The translations under genes and the position numbers were made by a program. From Anaerobacillus sp. CMMVII (GTDB lineage Bacteria > Bacillota > Bacilli > Bacillales > Anaerobacillaceae): 64,000 nt of DNA. Where the stretch lies: the NCBI RefSeq assembly GCF_025377685.1, contig NZ_JACEHK010000015.1, forward strand, positions 496,001 through 560,000. The letters run 5' to 3'. Shown in pieces: positions 1-11,341 of the stretch (position 1 is the first letter of the stretch; every line of letters begins with the position of its first letter). Below the pieces are notes generated by a model, which searched no databases, was not told the DNA's origin, and was given only the letters and a program-made list of their open reading frames with translations.

Positions 1-1
1 T

Positions 2-1021
2 GTACATGCATGGAGTTCCTATGTATCAAGTGATGCATTAATGTACATGATGGGTACTGAAAACCCATATTTTACGCAAGTTTTGCCAGAAGAAAGTGAA
101 CCGCCTAAAATCTCAGCACTAGCATTTGAATTGGCTACTAGTTTAAATCCGGATGACCCCAGAAGTTTACTTGGAAGAGAACTACCTGGGTTTGCCTTAT
201 TTGATGGAAAAATTATCGTCGCTGGTGAAGGAACCGATTATACGAATATGCCAATTGAATCGGCACCGCCGATGGAAGTGATGATGGCTGAAAGGGAAGC
301 ATCTCAAGAAAGTTTGGATAAATTAGATAAAGCAGCAGAGGAGTTTCCACCACCACAAGTAACAACTGATGGAAGAAAAGTAGTTCACATTATTCATTCT
401 CATAGTCGTGAATCATTTTTACCAGAGTTAAAAGATACAAATGTCCCGAATCAGGCTTTTCATTCAGAAGTGAACATTACACTTGTCGGCGAACGCTTAG
501 GTCGTGAATTAGAAAAAAGGGGAATAGGTGTTGAAGTTGATAAAAGTGATATCGGTTCAATGCTGAGTCAACGTGGTTGGGTATATGGTCAGTCATACGA
601 TGCGTCACGCGAGATTGTTAAAGAAGCAATAAGTACGAATGGCGATTTGGAGTTTTTCTTTGACTTACATCGAGATGGTGTAGGAAGGGAAATTACTACA
701 GTAACGATAAATGGTGTTGAGTACGCTCGAACTTTTTTTGTTATCGGTGAAAACAATAAAAATTTCGAGAAAAATGCTAAACTCGCTGCAGAACTTCATG
801 AAATGCTGGATAAGAAATATCCAGGGCTGAGTAGAGGGGTTATCGCAAAGGGTGGATCTGGTTCAAATGGACGATACAATCAGGATTTATCGCCAAACTC
901 AATCTTAGTTGAATTTGGTGGAGTTGAAAATACTCTAGAAGAAACCTATCGCTCTGCAGAAGCCTTTGCAGAAGTATTTAGTGAATTCTATTGGAATGCA
1001 CAAAAAGTAAATAAACAGTAA
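2..1021 (+). CDS. spoIIP: Stage II sporulation protein P, 5'-truncated
   Basis: The reading frame is open to the first base, so the N-terminus and its membrane anchor lie outside the window; 339 codons remain of a family of about 400. SpoIIP is the amidase and endopeptidase partner of SpoIID and SpoIIM that thins septal peptidoglycan during forespore engulfment (known for the family). The visible part begins with the SpoIIP-typical 'AGEGTDYTNMP..SAPPMEVMM' region, then the catalytic amidase fold: HSHSRESFLPEL (metal-binding His), DLHRDG, and a C-terminal LVEFGGVENTLEE segment with the conserved Glu. It is followed 18 bp later by yqxA, the same pair as in B. subtilis. Internal ATG codons at 41 onward are not the real start. 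Confidence 0.95.
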   Translation, partial: VHAWSSYVSSDALMYMMGTENPYFTQVLPEESEPPKISALAFELATSLNPDDPRSLLGRELPGFALFDGKIIVAGEGTDYTNMPIESAPPMEVMMAEREASQESLDKLDKAAEEFPPPQVTTDGRKVVHIIHSHSRESFLPELKDTNVPNQAFHSEVNITLVGERLGRELEKRGIGVEVDKSDIGSMLSQRGWVYGQSYDASREIVKEAISTNGDLEFFFDLHRDGVGREITTVTINGVEYARTFFVIGENNKNFEKNAKLAAELHEMLDKKYPGLSRGVIAKGGSGSNGRYNQDLSPNSILVEFGGVENTLEETYRSAEAFAEVFSEFYWNAQKVNKQ

Positions 1022-1039
1022 TGTTGGAGGTGTAAACGG

Positions 1040-1393
1040 ATGAGTAAATTTTTATTAAAATGTTTTTTTACGACAACAATCTTATTTTTAGGAGTATTAA
1101 TCGGTATACAGGTCGCAAGCAATAGTATGGTTAAGATGACTGGTGATAGCCAGTTTGCCCTAACAAAGCCTGTAGAAAAAATAGAGGTTCAGTCCGTTCA
1201 CACCGAAACCGTTACTAGTAATCCAAGAGAATTAACTAGTCATGATTTAAAAGGGAAACAAGCGAAGCTAGAACAAATTGAAACGTTTAATTTATTTTCA
1301 CAAATGGGAGCTAAGCTCTCGGATGGGCTTAATGTTGTATTTTCGAATTTACTTTCAAAGTTGACATCGACAATTGGGAATATTTTGACGTAA
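1040..1393 (+). CDS. yqxA: YqxA-like membrane protein (DUF3679)
   Basis: A 117-residue protein with one N-terminal membrane segment (about residues 5-26, FLLKCFFTTTILFLGVLIGI) and a short hydrophilic tail. It is recognised from this segment plus its position between spoIIP and lepA, the place of yqxA in B. subtilis; the function is unknown. A good ribosome binding site (TTGGAGGTG) precedes the ATG. It probably shares a transcript with spoIIP and ends at the terminator that follows directly. Confidence 0.8.
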   Translation: MSKFLLKCFFTTTILFLGVLIGIQVASNSMVKMTGDSQFALTKPVEKIEVQSVHTETVTSNPRELTSHDLKGKQAKLEQIETFNLFSQMGAKLSDGLNVVFSNLLSKLTSTIGNILT

Positions 1394-1416
1394 AAGACTG
1401 CTTCTAGCAGTCTTTT
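1394..1416 (+). terminator. Rho-independent terminator after yqxA
   Basis: AAAGACTGC-TTCTA-GCAGTCTTT hairpin with a run of T, directly after the yqxA stop codon. Confidence 0.85.
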
Positions 1417-1420
1417 TAGT

Positions 1421-2012
1421 GCGTAACCACTGTTAACGATTAAAATCTGTCAGCTGTTTTTGGCATATTTTAAGAAAAAATGATCCCTATGAATACATAA
1501 AATCCTATTTTTGAGTAATCTAAAAGGTCACTAAACTAAAATAGATTGAAACAACACCTTGCTATTGTTATAATTTATTCTATGTGTATTGGCAATTCTA
1601 AAAGATGGGCCAAGAATATAAATACTTAATTAGAAGCTGGAAAGATGTATATCTGCAGCGCCATGTCCCTCATACTGTTCAAATTCGCAGGTAAATCGTG
1701 ATAGTGCGCACTTTTTATCCGTTAGAACTTTTACTTTTGGGGCTTAAATGGGCGCTTGCGCTTTTTAAAAGATATAAAGTTAAAAAATTTAAAAGTTGTC
1801 TAGCTACGAGAGCCAGCGGCTCGAGGTCAAATAACCTGCCGAGGAAAAAGGATTTCACTTTTTCTTAGATAAAAAAGTGAAAAAGCACACTTTTGCTCCT
1901 GCGATTACTCGTCGCAAAGCTGCAAGAGGTGTTTTCAAGAAGTAGCTTTCCTGTCAGAACATTTGCTTGTCGCCGCTAAACAGGCCCTCTGCGCTTTTAT
2001 TATATAGGAGTG
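1421..2012. other. Long gene-poor leader region before lepA
   Basis: About 600 bases without a convincing gene. It holds a short GGGCGCTTGCGCTTTTT block at 1750-1766, which looks like the right end of a family A repeat, and then a nearly complete family A copy from 1797 to the lepA ribosome binding site. No clear sigma-A promoter was seen. Confidence 0.6.
1797..2000 (+). repeat. Family A dispersed repeat, copy A1
   Basis: Starts TTGTCTAGCTACGAGAGCC, then GCGGCTCGAGGTCAAATAACC, and ends CTCTGCGCTTTTATT. The internal module GCTCCTGCG..TTACTCGTCGCA lies here in the forward orientation. The copy ends about six bases before the lepA ribosome binding site, so it forms much of the lepA leader if transcribed. 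Related copies lie at 13521, 15650, 19912, 31457, 53904 and 60345. Confidence 0.75.
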
Positions 2013-2020
2013 ATGAATTC

Positions 2021-3847
2021 ATGAATAAAGAAGAACGATTAAAACGTCGAGAGAAAATCCGTAACTTTTCGATTATTGCTCATATAGATCACGGGAAATC
2101 AACGTTAGCAGACCGTATTCTAGAAAAAACAAGTGCATTAACGCAACGGGAAATGAAAGACCAAATGCTAGATGCAATGGATTTAGAAAGAGAACGAGGC
2201 ATAACGATCAAATTAAATGCCGTCCAGTTAACGTATAAAGCGAAAGATGGAGAAGAATATATTTTTCACTTAATTGATACTCCAGGTCACGTTGACTTCA
2301 CTTATGAAGTGTCAAGAAGCTTAGCGGCTTGTGAAGGTGCCTTATTGATTGTTGACGCTGCCCAAGGTATTGAAGCACAAACACTAGCGAATGTATATTT
2401 GGCACTTGATAATGATCTAGAGATTTTACCTGTTATAAATAAAATTGACTTACCGAGTGCAGAACCTGAACGAGTGAAAAAGGAAGTCGAAGATATCATT
2501 GGCTTAGATACATCTGATGCAGTTTTAGCCTCTGCAAAAAACGGGATTGGAATTGAAGAAATATTAGAACAAGTAGTTCAGAAGGTTCCTGCTCCAAGTG
2601 GTGATCCAGAAGGACCTTTACAGGCACTGATCTTTGATTCTTTATATGACCCTTACCGAGGAGTCGTCGTTTACATTCGAATTGTAGAGGGCACGGTAAA
2701 GCCTGGTCAAAAAATTCGGATGATGGCAACTGGAGCGGAATTTGAAGTAATTGAAGCTGGAGTATTTACGCCAAAACCAGTAAAACGGGACGAGCTAACA
2801 GTAGGGGATGTAGGTTTCTTAACAGCCTCTATTAAAAATGTTGGTGATACTCGAGTCGGGGATACAATTACAAGTGTTTCTAACCCTGCCAAGGAACCAT
2901 TAGCAGGTTACCGTAAAATGAACCCAATGGTGTTCTGTGGACTTTATCCGTTGGATACAAATGATTACAACGACTTAAGAGATGCTCTAGAGAAATTAGA
3001 ACTAAATGATGCTTCTCTGCAATATGAACCAGAAACGTCTCAAGCATTAGGCTTTGGTTTTCGTTGTGGCTTCTTAGGATTATTGCATATGGAAATTATC
3101 CAAGAGCGTATTGAAAGAGAATTTAATATTGACCTTATTACGACAGCACCAAGTGTTATTTACCAGGTAACTTTAACAAGTGGTGAGGAAATGCGTATTG
3201 ATAACCCTTCAAAAATGCCTGATCCACAAGTGATCGACTTTGTTGAAGAACCATACGTGAAAGCTTCGATCATGGTTCCAAATGATTACGTTGGTTCAGT
3301 CATGGAAATATGTCAACGAAAACGTGGGAATTATCTCGATATGCAATATCTAGATGCGAACCGTGTAACTCTAGCATACGACATTCCATTATCAGAAATT
3401 GTTTACGACTTCTTTGATCAACTAAAATCAAGTACAAAAGGTTATGCTTCATTTGATTATGAACTAATTGGTTATAAGCAATCGAAACTAGTGAAAATGG
3501 ATATTATGTTAAATGCTGAAAAAGTAGACGCATTATCTGTAATTGTTCACCGTGATGCAGCTTACGAACGAGGGAAAGTAATTGTTGAAAAGCTGAAAGA
3601 ATTAATCCCACGTCAACAATTCGAAGTTCCAGTTCAAGCAAGTATTGGACAAAAAATTATTGCACGTTCAACCATCAAGGCTATTCGTAAAAACGTTCTA
3701 GCTAAATGTTATGGGGGAGACATTTCCCGTAAACGTAAGCTTCTTGACAAGCAAAAAGAAGGTAAAAAGCGGATGAAGAGTGTCGGAAGTGTTGAAGTTC
3801 CACAGGAAGCATTCATGGCCGTACTTAAGATGGACGATAGCAAATAA
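2021..3847 (+). CDS. lepA: Elongation factor 4 (back-translocating GTPase LepA)
   Basis: 608 residues, normal length. LepA is a ribosome-bound translational GTPase that acts on stalled or mis-translocated ribosomes. Visible: G1 AHIDHGKST (residues 20-28), the RGITIK switch I motif, G3 DTPGH, G4 NKID, EF-G-like domains, and the LepA-specific C-terminal domain rich in basic residues ([22 protein letters not shown]). The reading frame is open upstream, but I place the start at the ATG at 2021: it has a good ribosome binding site (TAGGAGTG) and matches the family N-terminus [22 protein letters not shown] longer start at 1967 would fall inside the family A repeat. Confidence 0.97.
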   Translation: MNKEERLKRREKIRNFSIIAHIDHGKSTLADRILEKTSALTQREMKDQMLDAMDLERERGITIKLNAVQLTYKAKDGEEYIFHLIDTPGHVDFTYEVSRSLAACEGALLIVDAAQGIEAQTLANVYLALDNDLEILPVINKIDLPSAEPERVKKEVEDIIGLDTSDAVLASAKNGIGIEEILEQVVQKVPAPSGDPEGPLQALIFDSLYDPYRGVVVYIRIVEGTVKPGQKIRMMATGAEFEVIEAGVFTPKPVKRDELTVGDVGFLTASIKNVGDTRVGDTITSVSNPAKEPLAGYRKMNPMVFCGLYPLDTNDYNDLRDALEKLELNDASLQYEPETSQALGFGFRCGFLGLLHMEIIQERIEREFNIDLITTAPSVIYQVTLTSGEEMRIDNPSKMPDPQVIDFVEEPYVKASIMVPNDYVGSVMEICQRKRGNYLDMQYLDANRVTLAYDIPLSEIVYDFFDQLKSSTKGYASFDYELIGYKQSKLVKMDIMLNAEKVDALSVIVHRDAAYERGKVIVEKLKELIPRQQFEVPVQASIGQKIIARSTIKAIRKNVLAKCYGGDISRKRKLLDKQKEGKKRMKSVGSVEVPQEAFMAVLKMDDSK

Positions 3848-3863
3848 ATGATTTAAAAGGGAG

Positions 3864-3892
3864 AACCGTAGATGGAAATTCTACGGTTTTTC
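3864..3892 (+). terminator. Terminator after lepA
   Basis: AACCGTAGA-TGGAAAT-TCTACGGTT hairpin followed by T residues. Confidence 0.85.
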
Positions 3893-3914
3893 TACGCAAA
3901 CTAAATTCAGTTAA

Positions 3915-4010
3915 GAGTGTAGAGTTTTGAGTTATGAGTTTTTGTAAGATAAGCTTCGATGCAAATCTTTCAAGTAACTCAAAACTCAACCCTCAAAACT
4001 CAAAACTACA
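3915..4010. repeat. Family B inverted repeat, copy B1
   Basis: Left arm AGTGTAGAGTTTTGAGTTAT (3915 onward) and a right arm made of AACTCAAAACTC units ending in AAAACTACA (3976-4010) can fold on each other. It lies between the lepA terminator and hemW. Similar arms are at 5164-5290 and 14481-14571. Confidence 0.65.
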
Positions 4011-4030
4011 TTAAAGAAGAAGGTGAACCC

Positions 4031-5167
4031 GTGTCTAAGCCAAAAGCAGTCTATATCCATATCCCTTTCTGTGAGCAGATTTGTCATTATTGTGATTTTA
4101 ATAAAGTGTTTCTTAAAGGCCAGCCAGTAGATGAATACGTCGCAGCCGTCGAACAAGAAATGAAAGCCACAGTGGCAAAATTTCCTTTTGATGTTATTGA
4201 CACTGTCTACATTGGTGGAGGCACACCATCAGCTTTATCAGCCACTCAGTTAGAGACCCTCTTAAGAGCGATTAATCAGATTTTTAAACCAAGTGGAGAA
4301 TTTACTATTGAATTAAATCCTGGAAATGCTGATGCTGAAAAATTAGCAGTTATGAAAGCAGGAGGAATTAACCGTTTAAGTATTGGTGTTCAAGCTTTTC
4401 AAAAAGATTTGCTTCAAAAGATTGGCAGGACCCATGAAGAGAAAGATATTTATGAAACAATTGCAAGTGCTAGAAAACATGGGTTGGACAATATTTCAAT
4501 TGACTTAATGTTCGGTTTACCTCAGCAAACAACTGAGATGTTTGCTGAAACTTTACAAAAAGCCATTGAGTTAGAAGTTCCACATTTTTCGGCATATTCT
4601 CTAAAGATAGAAGAAAAAACAGTCTTTCACCAACTGTTTCGAAAAGGGAAGCTGCAACTCCCTCCAGAAGATGATGAAGTAGCAATGTATGATCTGTTAA
4701 TTAACACGTTAATCAGTAGCGGATATGAGCATTATGAAATCAGCAATTTTGGAAAAAAGGGATTTGAAAGCAAACACAATTTAACCTATTGGAACAATGA
4801 AGAATATTATGGTATCGGTGCGGGGGCGCATGGTTATGTCTACGGAAATAGGCATGCGAATGCTGGCCCAATAAAAAAGTACCTATCTCTTATTGAGACT
4901 ACAGGTGTTTCAACTATTGAAAGTCATAAAGTAACAGACAATGAAAAAATCGAAGAGGAAATGTTTCTCGGACTTAGAAAAATTGAGGGAGTATCTGTTT
5001 CACTTTTTACAGAGCGATATCAAAAATCACCCTACGATCTTTTTGGAAAAGAAATTCAGCAATTAAGAGAACAAGGTCTATTAAAAGTAAGTAACGATAG
5101 GATTGCATTAACAAGGAGAGGATTATTTGTAGCTAACGAAGTATTTGAAAAATTCCTTCTTAATTAG
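4031..5167 (+). CDS. hemW: Radical SAM heme chaperone HemW
   Basis: 378 residues. HemW belongs to the coproporphyrinogen III oxidase-like radical SAM proteins but acts as a heme-binding chaperone (known). The N-terminus carries the radical SAM cluster motif CEQICHYCDF (CxxxCxxC), then the IGGGTPSAL glycine-rich SAM motif, LNPGNAD, and GAGAHGY. I chose the GTG at 4031 because it has AGAAGGTGA before it and gives the family start MSKPKAVYIHIPFC. An upstream ATG at 3959 lies in the family B repeat and would add a nonsense leader. The last codons run into repeat copy B2. Confidence 0.93.
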   Translation: MSKPKAVYIHIPFCEQICHYCDFNKVFLKGQPVDEYVAAVEQEMKATVAKFPFDVIDTVYIGGGTPSALSATQLETLLRAINQIFKPSGEFTIELNPGNADAEKLAVMKAGGINRLSIGVQAFQKDLLQKIGRTHEEKDIYETIASARKHGLDNISIDLMFGLPQQTTEMFAETLQKAIELEVPHFSAYSLKIEEKTVFHQLFRKGKLQLPPEDDEVAMYDLLINTLISSGYEHYEISNFGKKGFESKHNLTYWNNEEYYGIGAGAHGYVYGNRHANAGPIKKYLSLIETTGVSTIESHKVTDNEKIEEEMFLGLRKIEGVSVSLFTERYQKSPYDLFGKEIQQLREQGLLKVSNDRIALTRRGLFVANEVFEKFLLN

Positions 5168-5290
5168 TGTAGGGTGTAGTTCATACAAGCAAGACGGAGT
5201 TAAAAAAATGTCTAGACACTAAAGGGATTTATAGCACTTCGATCACTTCGAGCTTTAAGTCTAAAATCTACACTCAAAACTCCAAACTAT
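5164..5290. repeat. Family B inverted repeat, copy B2
   Basis: Left end TTAGTGTAGGGTGTAGTT overlaps the hemW stop codon; right arm AAATCTACACTCAAAACTCC at 5263-5282. Internal sequence differs from copy B1. It fills most of the hemW-hrcA gap upstream of the hrcA promoter. Confidence 0.5.
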
Positions 5291-5303
5291 CTTTTCAATA
5301 TCA

Positions 5304-5333
5304 TTGACAACGAGCCTAGATTTTTGGTAATTT
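5304..5333 (+). promoter_or_regulatory. Probable sigma-A promoter of the hrcA operon
   Basis: TTGACA at 5304-5309 and TAATTT at 5328-5333 (18-base spacer), 15 bases before the CIRCE element. Confidence 0.65.
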
Positions 5334-5347
5334 ATTATTGTTAGTAA

Positions 5348-5374
5348 TTAGCACTCGACATAGATGAGTGCTAA
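5348..5374. promoter_or_regulatory. CIRCE element, HrcA operator
   Basis: Perfect inverted repeat TTAGCACTC-N9-GAGTGCTAA in the leader just before hrcA. This is the established HrcA operator of class I heat-shock operons, so hrcA-grpE-dnaK-dnaJ should be autorepressed and heat-inducible. Confidence 0.98.
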
Positions 5375-5389
5375 CAGAGGTGATATGAT

Positions 5390-6424
5390 ATGTTAACAGA
5401 GCGACAATTATTGATACTAAAAGCTATTGTTGATGATTACATTCGTTCCGCTGAACCAGTTGGTTCTAGAAGTGTGTCTAAAAGAGAAGACATCTCGTAT
5501 AGCCCTGCTACCATCAGAAATGAGATGGCAGATTTAGAAGAACTCGGTTTTCTTGAAAAGCCACACAGTTCTGCTGGTAGAATACCTTCGCAAAAAGGCT
5601 ATCGCTACTATGTAGATCAATTATTATCACCAGAAGAAATAGATAAGCCAGAGTTTGTTGACGTTAAATCTTTGTTCGTCCAAAAAATCCAGGAAGTTGA
5701 GCAAGTGATTGAACAATCAGCCCAAATTTTATCTAATTTGACGAGCTACACTTCAATTGCCTTGGGACCTGAAGTTTTTGAAACGAAGTTGCAGCATTTG
5801 CAAATCATTCCACTTTCAAAAGATACGGGAGTTGCCATTATCGTTACTGATACTGGTCATGTTGAGAAACAGTCCATCAAAATTCCTGAGGGAATGGAGT
5901 TATCAGATATTGAAATAATGGTGAACATTTTAAATGAGCGCCTTAAGGGAGTTTCAATGCTGGAGCTGAGAGGGAAGATCTTTTCTGAGGTTGGGGACGT
6001 GCTTAAAATGCACATCACGAACTATAAAGATATGCTGAAAATGGTTGAGCAATCGTTGAAACAAGAAAAGAATGACAAAATCTTTTTTGGTGGAAAAACA
6101 AACATCTTCTCTCAGCCGGAGTTTCGAGACGTTGATAAAGTTAAGCAAATAGTAGAGATGTTTGAAGAAAAGCAACTAATTCATCAAATATTTAGATCTG
6201 AAAACTCTGGGATTACAGTGAAAATAGGCCAAGAAAATAAACTACAGGCCATTGATCAGTGTAGTGTGATAACTGCGACTTATACTGTTGATGGAAAGCA
6301 CTTAGGGACGATTGGAATTCTTGGACCAACCAGAATGGAATATCGGCGTGTGATTAGTGTCTTAGATTACCTATCTAAAGGTATGACAAATACATTAACT
6401 AGTTTGTATCAAAGGAATAAGTAA
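5390..6424 (+). CDS. hrcA: Heat-inducible transcription repressor HrcA
   Basis: 344 residues. HrcA dimers bind CIRCE and need GroEL for activity (known). The N-terminal winged helix is visible (MLTERQLLILKAIVDDYI..SRSVSKRE..SPATIRNEMADLEELGFLEKPH..GRIPS), followed by the GAF-like domain and C-terminal VLDYLSKG. It is the first gene of the chaperone operon, directly behind the CIRCE element, with ribosome binding site AGAGGTG before the ATG. Confidence 0.98.
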   Translation: MLTERQLLILKAIVDDYIRSAEPVGSRSVSKREDISYSPATIRNEMADLEELGFLEKPHSSAGRIPSQKGYRYYVDQLLSPEEIDKPEFVDVKSLFVQKIQEVEQVIEQSAQILSNLTSYTSIALGPEVFETKLQHLQIIPLSKDTGVAIIVTDTGHVEKQSIKIPEGMELSDIEIMVNILNERLKGVSMLELRGKIFSEVGDVLKMHITNYKDMLKMVEQSLKQEKNDKIFFGGKTNIFSQPEFRDVDKVKQIVEMFEEKQLIHQIFRSENSGITVKIGQENKLQAIDQCSVITATYTVDGKHLGTIGILGPTRMEYRRVISVLDYLSKGMTNTLTSLYQRNK

Positions 6425-6432
6425 TGGCAATA

Positions 6433-6460
6433 TTGACAAAGAGTGAAAAAAATCTATCAT
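6433..6460 (+). promoter_or_regulatory. Possible internal promoter before grpE
   Basis: TTGACA at 6433-6438 and TATCAT at 6455-6460, spacer 16. It could give HrcA-independent basal expression of grpE-dnaK-dnaJ; not proven. Confidence 0.4.
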
Positions 6461-6481
6461 TCTAATTGGTCGTTCATTTTC

Positions 6482-6511
6482 CCTCGATGATCGAAACTTC
6501 GATGATCGAGG
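6482..6511. other. Imperfect palindrome between hrcA and grpE
   Basis: CCTCGATGATCGA - AACT-like centre - TCGATGATCGAGG; arms pair with one mismatch, and TCGATGATCGA also repeats directly. No T run follows, so it looks like an mRNA stem-loop rather than a terminator, and may set the hrcA to grpE expression ratio. Confidence 0.55.
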
Positions 6512-6557
6512 AAGATTTCAAATATAGAGTAGTTATTTTGTTAGGGAGGTGAAATAG

Positions 6558-7136
6558 TTGGATCAAGCAAAACAACAAACACAAGAAGAACAAACAGATG
6601 TTCAAGCTGAAGTAGTTGAAAATGATGTTGTTAAGGCAGAACAACTAGATACAGAAGATGCAACTCAAGAACTTTTAACAGAAGAAGAAAAGCAAATTCA
6701 AGCACTTCAAGCGGAAGTGAAAGAATTGAATAATCGCCTTCTACGTTCGCAAGCGGATTACGATAATTTCCGTCGCAGAACTAGGCAAGATATGGAGGCG
6801 GCTACTAAATTTAGGGCACAAAGCCTTATAGAAGACTTAATCCCAGCCATCGATAACTTTGATCGTGCTTTAGCGGTAAAGGTAGAAAGTGATGATGCAA
6901 AAAGCTTGTTACAAGGAATGGAAATGGTTTATCGCCAACTTACTGATGCATTAAAAACTGAAGGCTTACAAGTAATTGATGCAGTTGGACAAAGTTTTGA
7001 CCCACACTACCATCAAGCTGTTATGCAGGTCGAAAGTGACGAGTTTGAACCAAATCAGGTAGTTGAGGAACTTCAAAAAGGCTACAAATTAAAAGACCGT
7101 GTCATTCGACCGTCAATGGTTAAGGTTAGTCAATAA
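6558..7136 (+). CDS. grpE: Nucleotide exchange factor GrpE
   Basis: 192 residues. GrpE releases ADP from DnaK. An acidic, Gln- and Glu-rich N-terminus is followed by a long coiled coil (about residues 45-100, [20 protein letters not shown]...[11 protein letters not shown]-like) and the C-terminal beta domain ending in the family signature [16 protein letters not shown]. The start is TTG at 6558, supported by a strong AGGGAGGTGAAA eleven bases upstream. It lies between hrcA and dnaK in the CIRCE-controlled operon. Confidence 0.97.
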   Translation: MDQAKQQTQEEQTDVQAEVVENDVVKAEQLDTEDATQELLTEEEKQIQALQAEVKELNNRLLRSQADYDNFRRRTRQDMEAATKFRAQSLIEDLIPAIDNFDRALAVKVESDDAKSLLQGMEMVYRQLTDALKTEGLQVIDAVGQSFDPHYHQAVMQVESDEFEPNQVVEELQKGYKLKDRVIRPSMVKVSQ

Positions 7137-7169
7137 TAGAAGGATTACATATATTTTTAGGAGGAATAA

Positions 7170-9011
<1,842 letters not shown>

Positions 9012-9035
9012 ATCTTCTTTCTAAAGAGATTAGAG

Positions 9036-9076
9036 AAAAAAGTCAAAGTCCCGCTCTATAGGCTTTGACTTTTTTC
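9036..9076 (+). terminator. Terminator after dnaK
   Basis: AAAAAAGTCAAAG stem, 14-base loop region, CTTTGACTTTTTT. It should lower readthrough into dnaJ, giving less DnaJ than DnaK. Confidence 0.85.
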
Positions 9077-9165
9077 CACATTAACACAAAAGTAGGTCTC
9101 TACTTCACATTTTTTAGGGATAGTGTTAAGATATTCGTTATGTAATAAATTCGGGAGTGGGTTCA

Positions 9166-10284
9166 ATGAGTAAACGAGACTTTTATGATGTGTTAGGGGT
9201 CGACAAAAACGCATCTGCAGAAGAAATTAAAAAATCATACCGGAAATTAGCTCGTCAATACCATCCAGACGTAAATAAAGAAGCGGATGCTGAGAGTAAG
9301 TTTAAGGAAGTAAAAGAAGCTTATGATACGCTAAATGATCCGCAAAAGAAGGCTCATTATGATCAATTTGGTCATACTGATCCAAATCAAGGTTTTGGTG
9401 GCGGTGACTTCGGCGGTGGTTTTGGTGATATATTTGATATGTTCTTTGGCGGTGGTGCTTCAAGAAGAAATCCGAATGCACCAAGGCAAGGAGCAGATTT
9501 GCAATATACGATGACTTTAGAGTTTAAAGAAGCTGTTTTTGGGAAAGAAACAGATATCGAAATTCCTAAAGAAGAAACGTGTGATACATGTTTTGGAAGT
9601 GGTGCTAAGCCTGGTACAAAACCAGAAACATGTTCTCATTGTAATGGCTCAGGGCAATTAAATGTTGAACAAAACACACCATTTGGACGTGTTGTAAATA
9701 GACGTGTTTGTAACCATTGTGATGGTACTGGGAAATTTATTAAAGACAAATGTAAAACTTGTGCAGGAAAAGGTAAAGTCCGTAAACGAAAAAAAATCCA
9801 CGTTAAGATTCCTGCTGGAATTGACAGTGGTCAACAAATTCGTTTATCTGGCCAAGGAGAAGCAGGGGTAAATGGAGGTCCTCCAGGTGATCTATATGTT
9901 GTCTTCAATGTGAAACCACATGAGTTTTTCGAGCGTGATGGAGATGATCTATACTGTGAAATGCCAATTACCTTTGTTCAAGCAACATTAGGTGATGAGG
10001 TTGAAGTTCCTACATTACAAGGCAAAATTAAATTGAAAATACCTGCTGGTACACAAACAGGAACGAATTTTAGGCTTAGAGGAAAAGGAATTCCAAATGT
10101 ACGTGGGTATGGCCAAGGTGATCAACATATCAAGGTTCGAGTTATCACACCAAAGAATCTAACAGAAAAGCAAAAAGACTTGCTTAGAGAATTTGGAGAA
10201 TTAACAGGAAATCAAGCTCAAGATGAACAAAATGAAAACTTTTTCTCAAAAGTTAAGCGTGCGTTTAAGAGCTTTAATGATTAA
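9166..10284 (+). CDS. dnaJ: Co-chaperone DnaJ (Hsp40)
   Basis: 372 residues. The J domain has HPD at residues 33-35, followed by a Gly/Phe-rich linker (about 75-110), four zinc-binding repeats ([32 protein letters not shown]) and two C-terminal beta domains. It stimulates DnaK ATPase and delivers substrates. The ATG at 9166 fits GGGAG eight bases upstream and the family start [11 protein letters not shown]; the GTG at 9157 would add only three residues and is less likely. Confidence 0.98.
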   Translation: MSKRDFYDVLGVDKNASAEEIKKSYRKLARQYHPDVNKEADAESKFKEVKEAYDTLNDPQKKAHYDQFGHTDPNQGFGGGDFGGGFGDIFDMFFGGGASRRNPNAPRQGADLQYTMTLEFKEAVFGKETDIEIPKEETCDTCFGSGAKPGTKPETCSHCNGSGQLNVEQNTPFGRVVNRRVCNHCDGTGKFIKDKCKTCAGKGKVRKRKKIHVKIPAGIDSGQQIRLSGQGEAGVNGGPPGDLYVVFNVKPHEFFERDGDDLYCEMPITFVQATLGDEVEVPTLQGKIKLKIPAGTQTGTNFRLRGKGIPNVRGYGQGDQHIKVRVITPKNLTEKQKDLLREFGELTGNQAQDEQNENFFSKVKRAFKSFND

Positions 10285-10319
10285 TTAAAATTAATGAGGA
10301 AGATGGAGTTGGTATTCAT

Positions 10320-11261
10320 ATGAAATGGTCAGAATTAAGTATTCATACAACACAAGAGGCTGTTGAACCTGTATGTAACATCTTACATGAAGCAGGTGCT
10401 AGTGGGGTAGTAATTGAAGATCCTGAAGACCTTGTGAAGGAACGGGAAGATCATTTTGGTGAAATCTATCAGCTATCTCCTAACGATTATCCTGAAGAAG
10501 GAGTTATCATTAAAGCTTACCTTCAAGTGAATAGTTTTCTAGGTGAAACTGTTGACGGCATTAAAGATGCCATCAACGGTTTGCTCATTTATGGAATTGA
10601 TATTGGTCATAACACAGTTAAAATAAGTGAAGTAAATGAAGAAGAGTGGGCGACTGCATGGAAGAAATACTATAAGCCTGTAAAAATCTCTAAGTACATT
10701 ACGATTACTCCAACTTGGGAAGAGTATATTCCACAGAGTGAGGACGAATGCATTATTGAACTTGATCCTGGGATGGCCTTTGGAACTGGGACACATCCAA
10801 CCACAGTACTCTGCATCCAGGCAATTGAAAAGAAGATTACTGCTAACGATCATGTCATTGATGTCGGAACTGGTACCGGCGTTTTAAGCATTGCGGCGGC
10901 AAAATTAGGAGCAGAAAAAGTCCTAGCGCTTGATTTAGACGAGGTTGCCGTGCAAAGTGCTACAATAAACGTGAAGCTTAATAAAGTTCAAGATACTGTT
11001 ACTGTAAAACAAAATAATTTACTTGAACAAGTGACAGGAGAGGTCGATGTAGTAGTCGCAAATATTTTAGCCGAAGTAATCTTGCGCTTTATTGATGATG
11101 CTAGAAGGATCCTTAAAAATGATGGCACATTTATCACATCCGGCATTATTAGAAATAAAAGACAGGAAGTTGAACATGCGCTATTAGAAAACGGCTTTAT
11201 TATTGAGGAAACACTTGAAATGGATGATTGGATCGCCTTTATTGCAAAGAACAACAAATAA
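10320..11261 (+). CDS. prmA: Ribosomal protein L11 methyltransferase PrmA
   Basis: 313 residues. It methylates ribosomal protein L11 using SAM. The N-terminal substrate domain starts [16 protein letters not shown]; the methyltransferase core shows [14 protein letters not shown], then [17 protein letters not shown] (SAM motif I), and [10 protein letters not shown]. It follows dnaJ by 35 bases, the usual order in Bacillus, and is likely cotranscribed with the chaperone operon. Confidence 0.97.
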   Translation: MKWSELSIHTTQEAVEPVCNILHEAGASGVVIEDPEDLVKEREDHFGEIYQLSPNDYPEEGVIIKAYLQVNSFLGETVDGIKDAINGLLIYGIDIGHNTVKISEVNEEEWATAWKKYYKPVKISKYITITPTWEEYIPQSEDECIIELDPGMAFGTGTHPTTVLCIQAIEKKITANDHVIDVGTGTGVLSIAAAKLGAEKVLALDLDEVAVQSATINVKLNKVQDTVTVKQNNLLEQVTGEVDVVVANILAEVILRFIDDARRILKNDGTFITSGIIRNKRQEVEHALLENGFIIEETLEMDDWIAFIAKNNK

Positions 11262-11280
11262 TTGTAGATGTTTGAACTGC

Positions 11281-11314
11281 AAAACTTGAGCCAAAAGCAA
11301 GGCTCAAGTTTTGT
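11281..11314 (+). terminator. Hairpin after prmA
   Basis: AAAACTTGAGCC-AAAAGCAA-GGCTCAAGTTTT, a strong stem with a short T run; rsmE starts only 28 bases later, so it may attenuate rather than end transcription. Confidence 0.7.
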
Positions 11315-11341
11315 AAGTAATTCCTTTTGGTGGTGGAACTT

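Noticed and set aside
1967-2020. 18-codon N-terminal extension of LepA
   Set aside because: It translates the end of a family A repeat, has no ribosome binding site and does not fit the family.
3959-4030. 24-codon N-terminal extension of HemW
   Set aside because: It lies in a family B repeat (QNSTLKTQN-type low complexity); the GTG at 4031 has the ribosome binding site.
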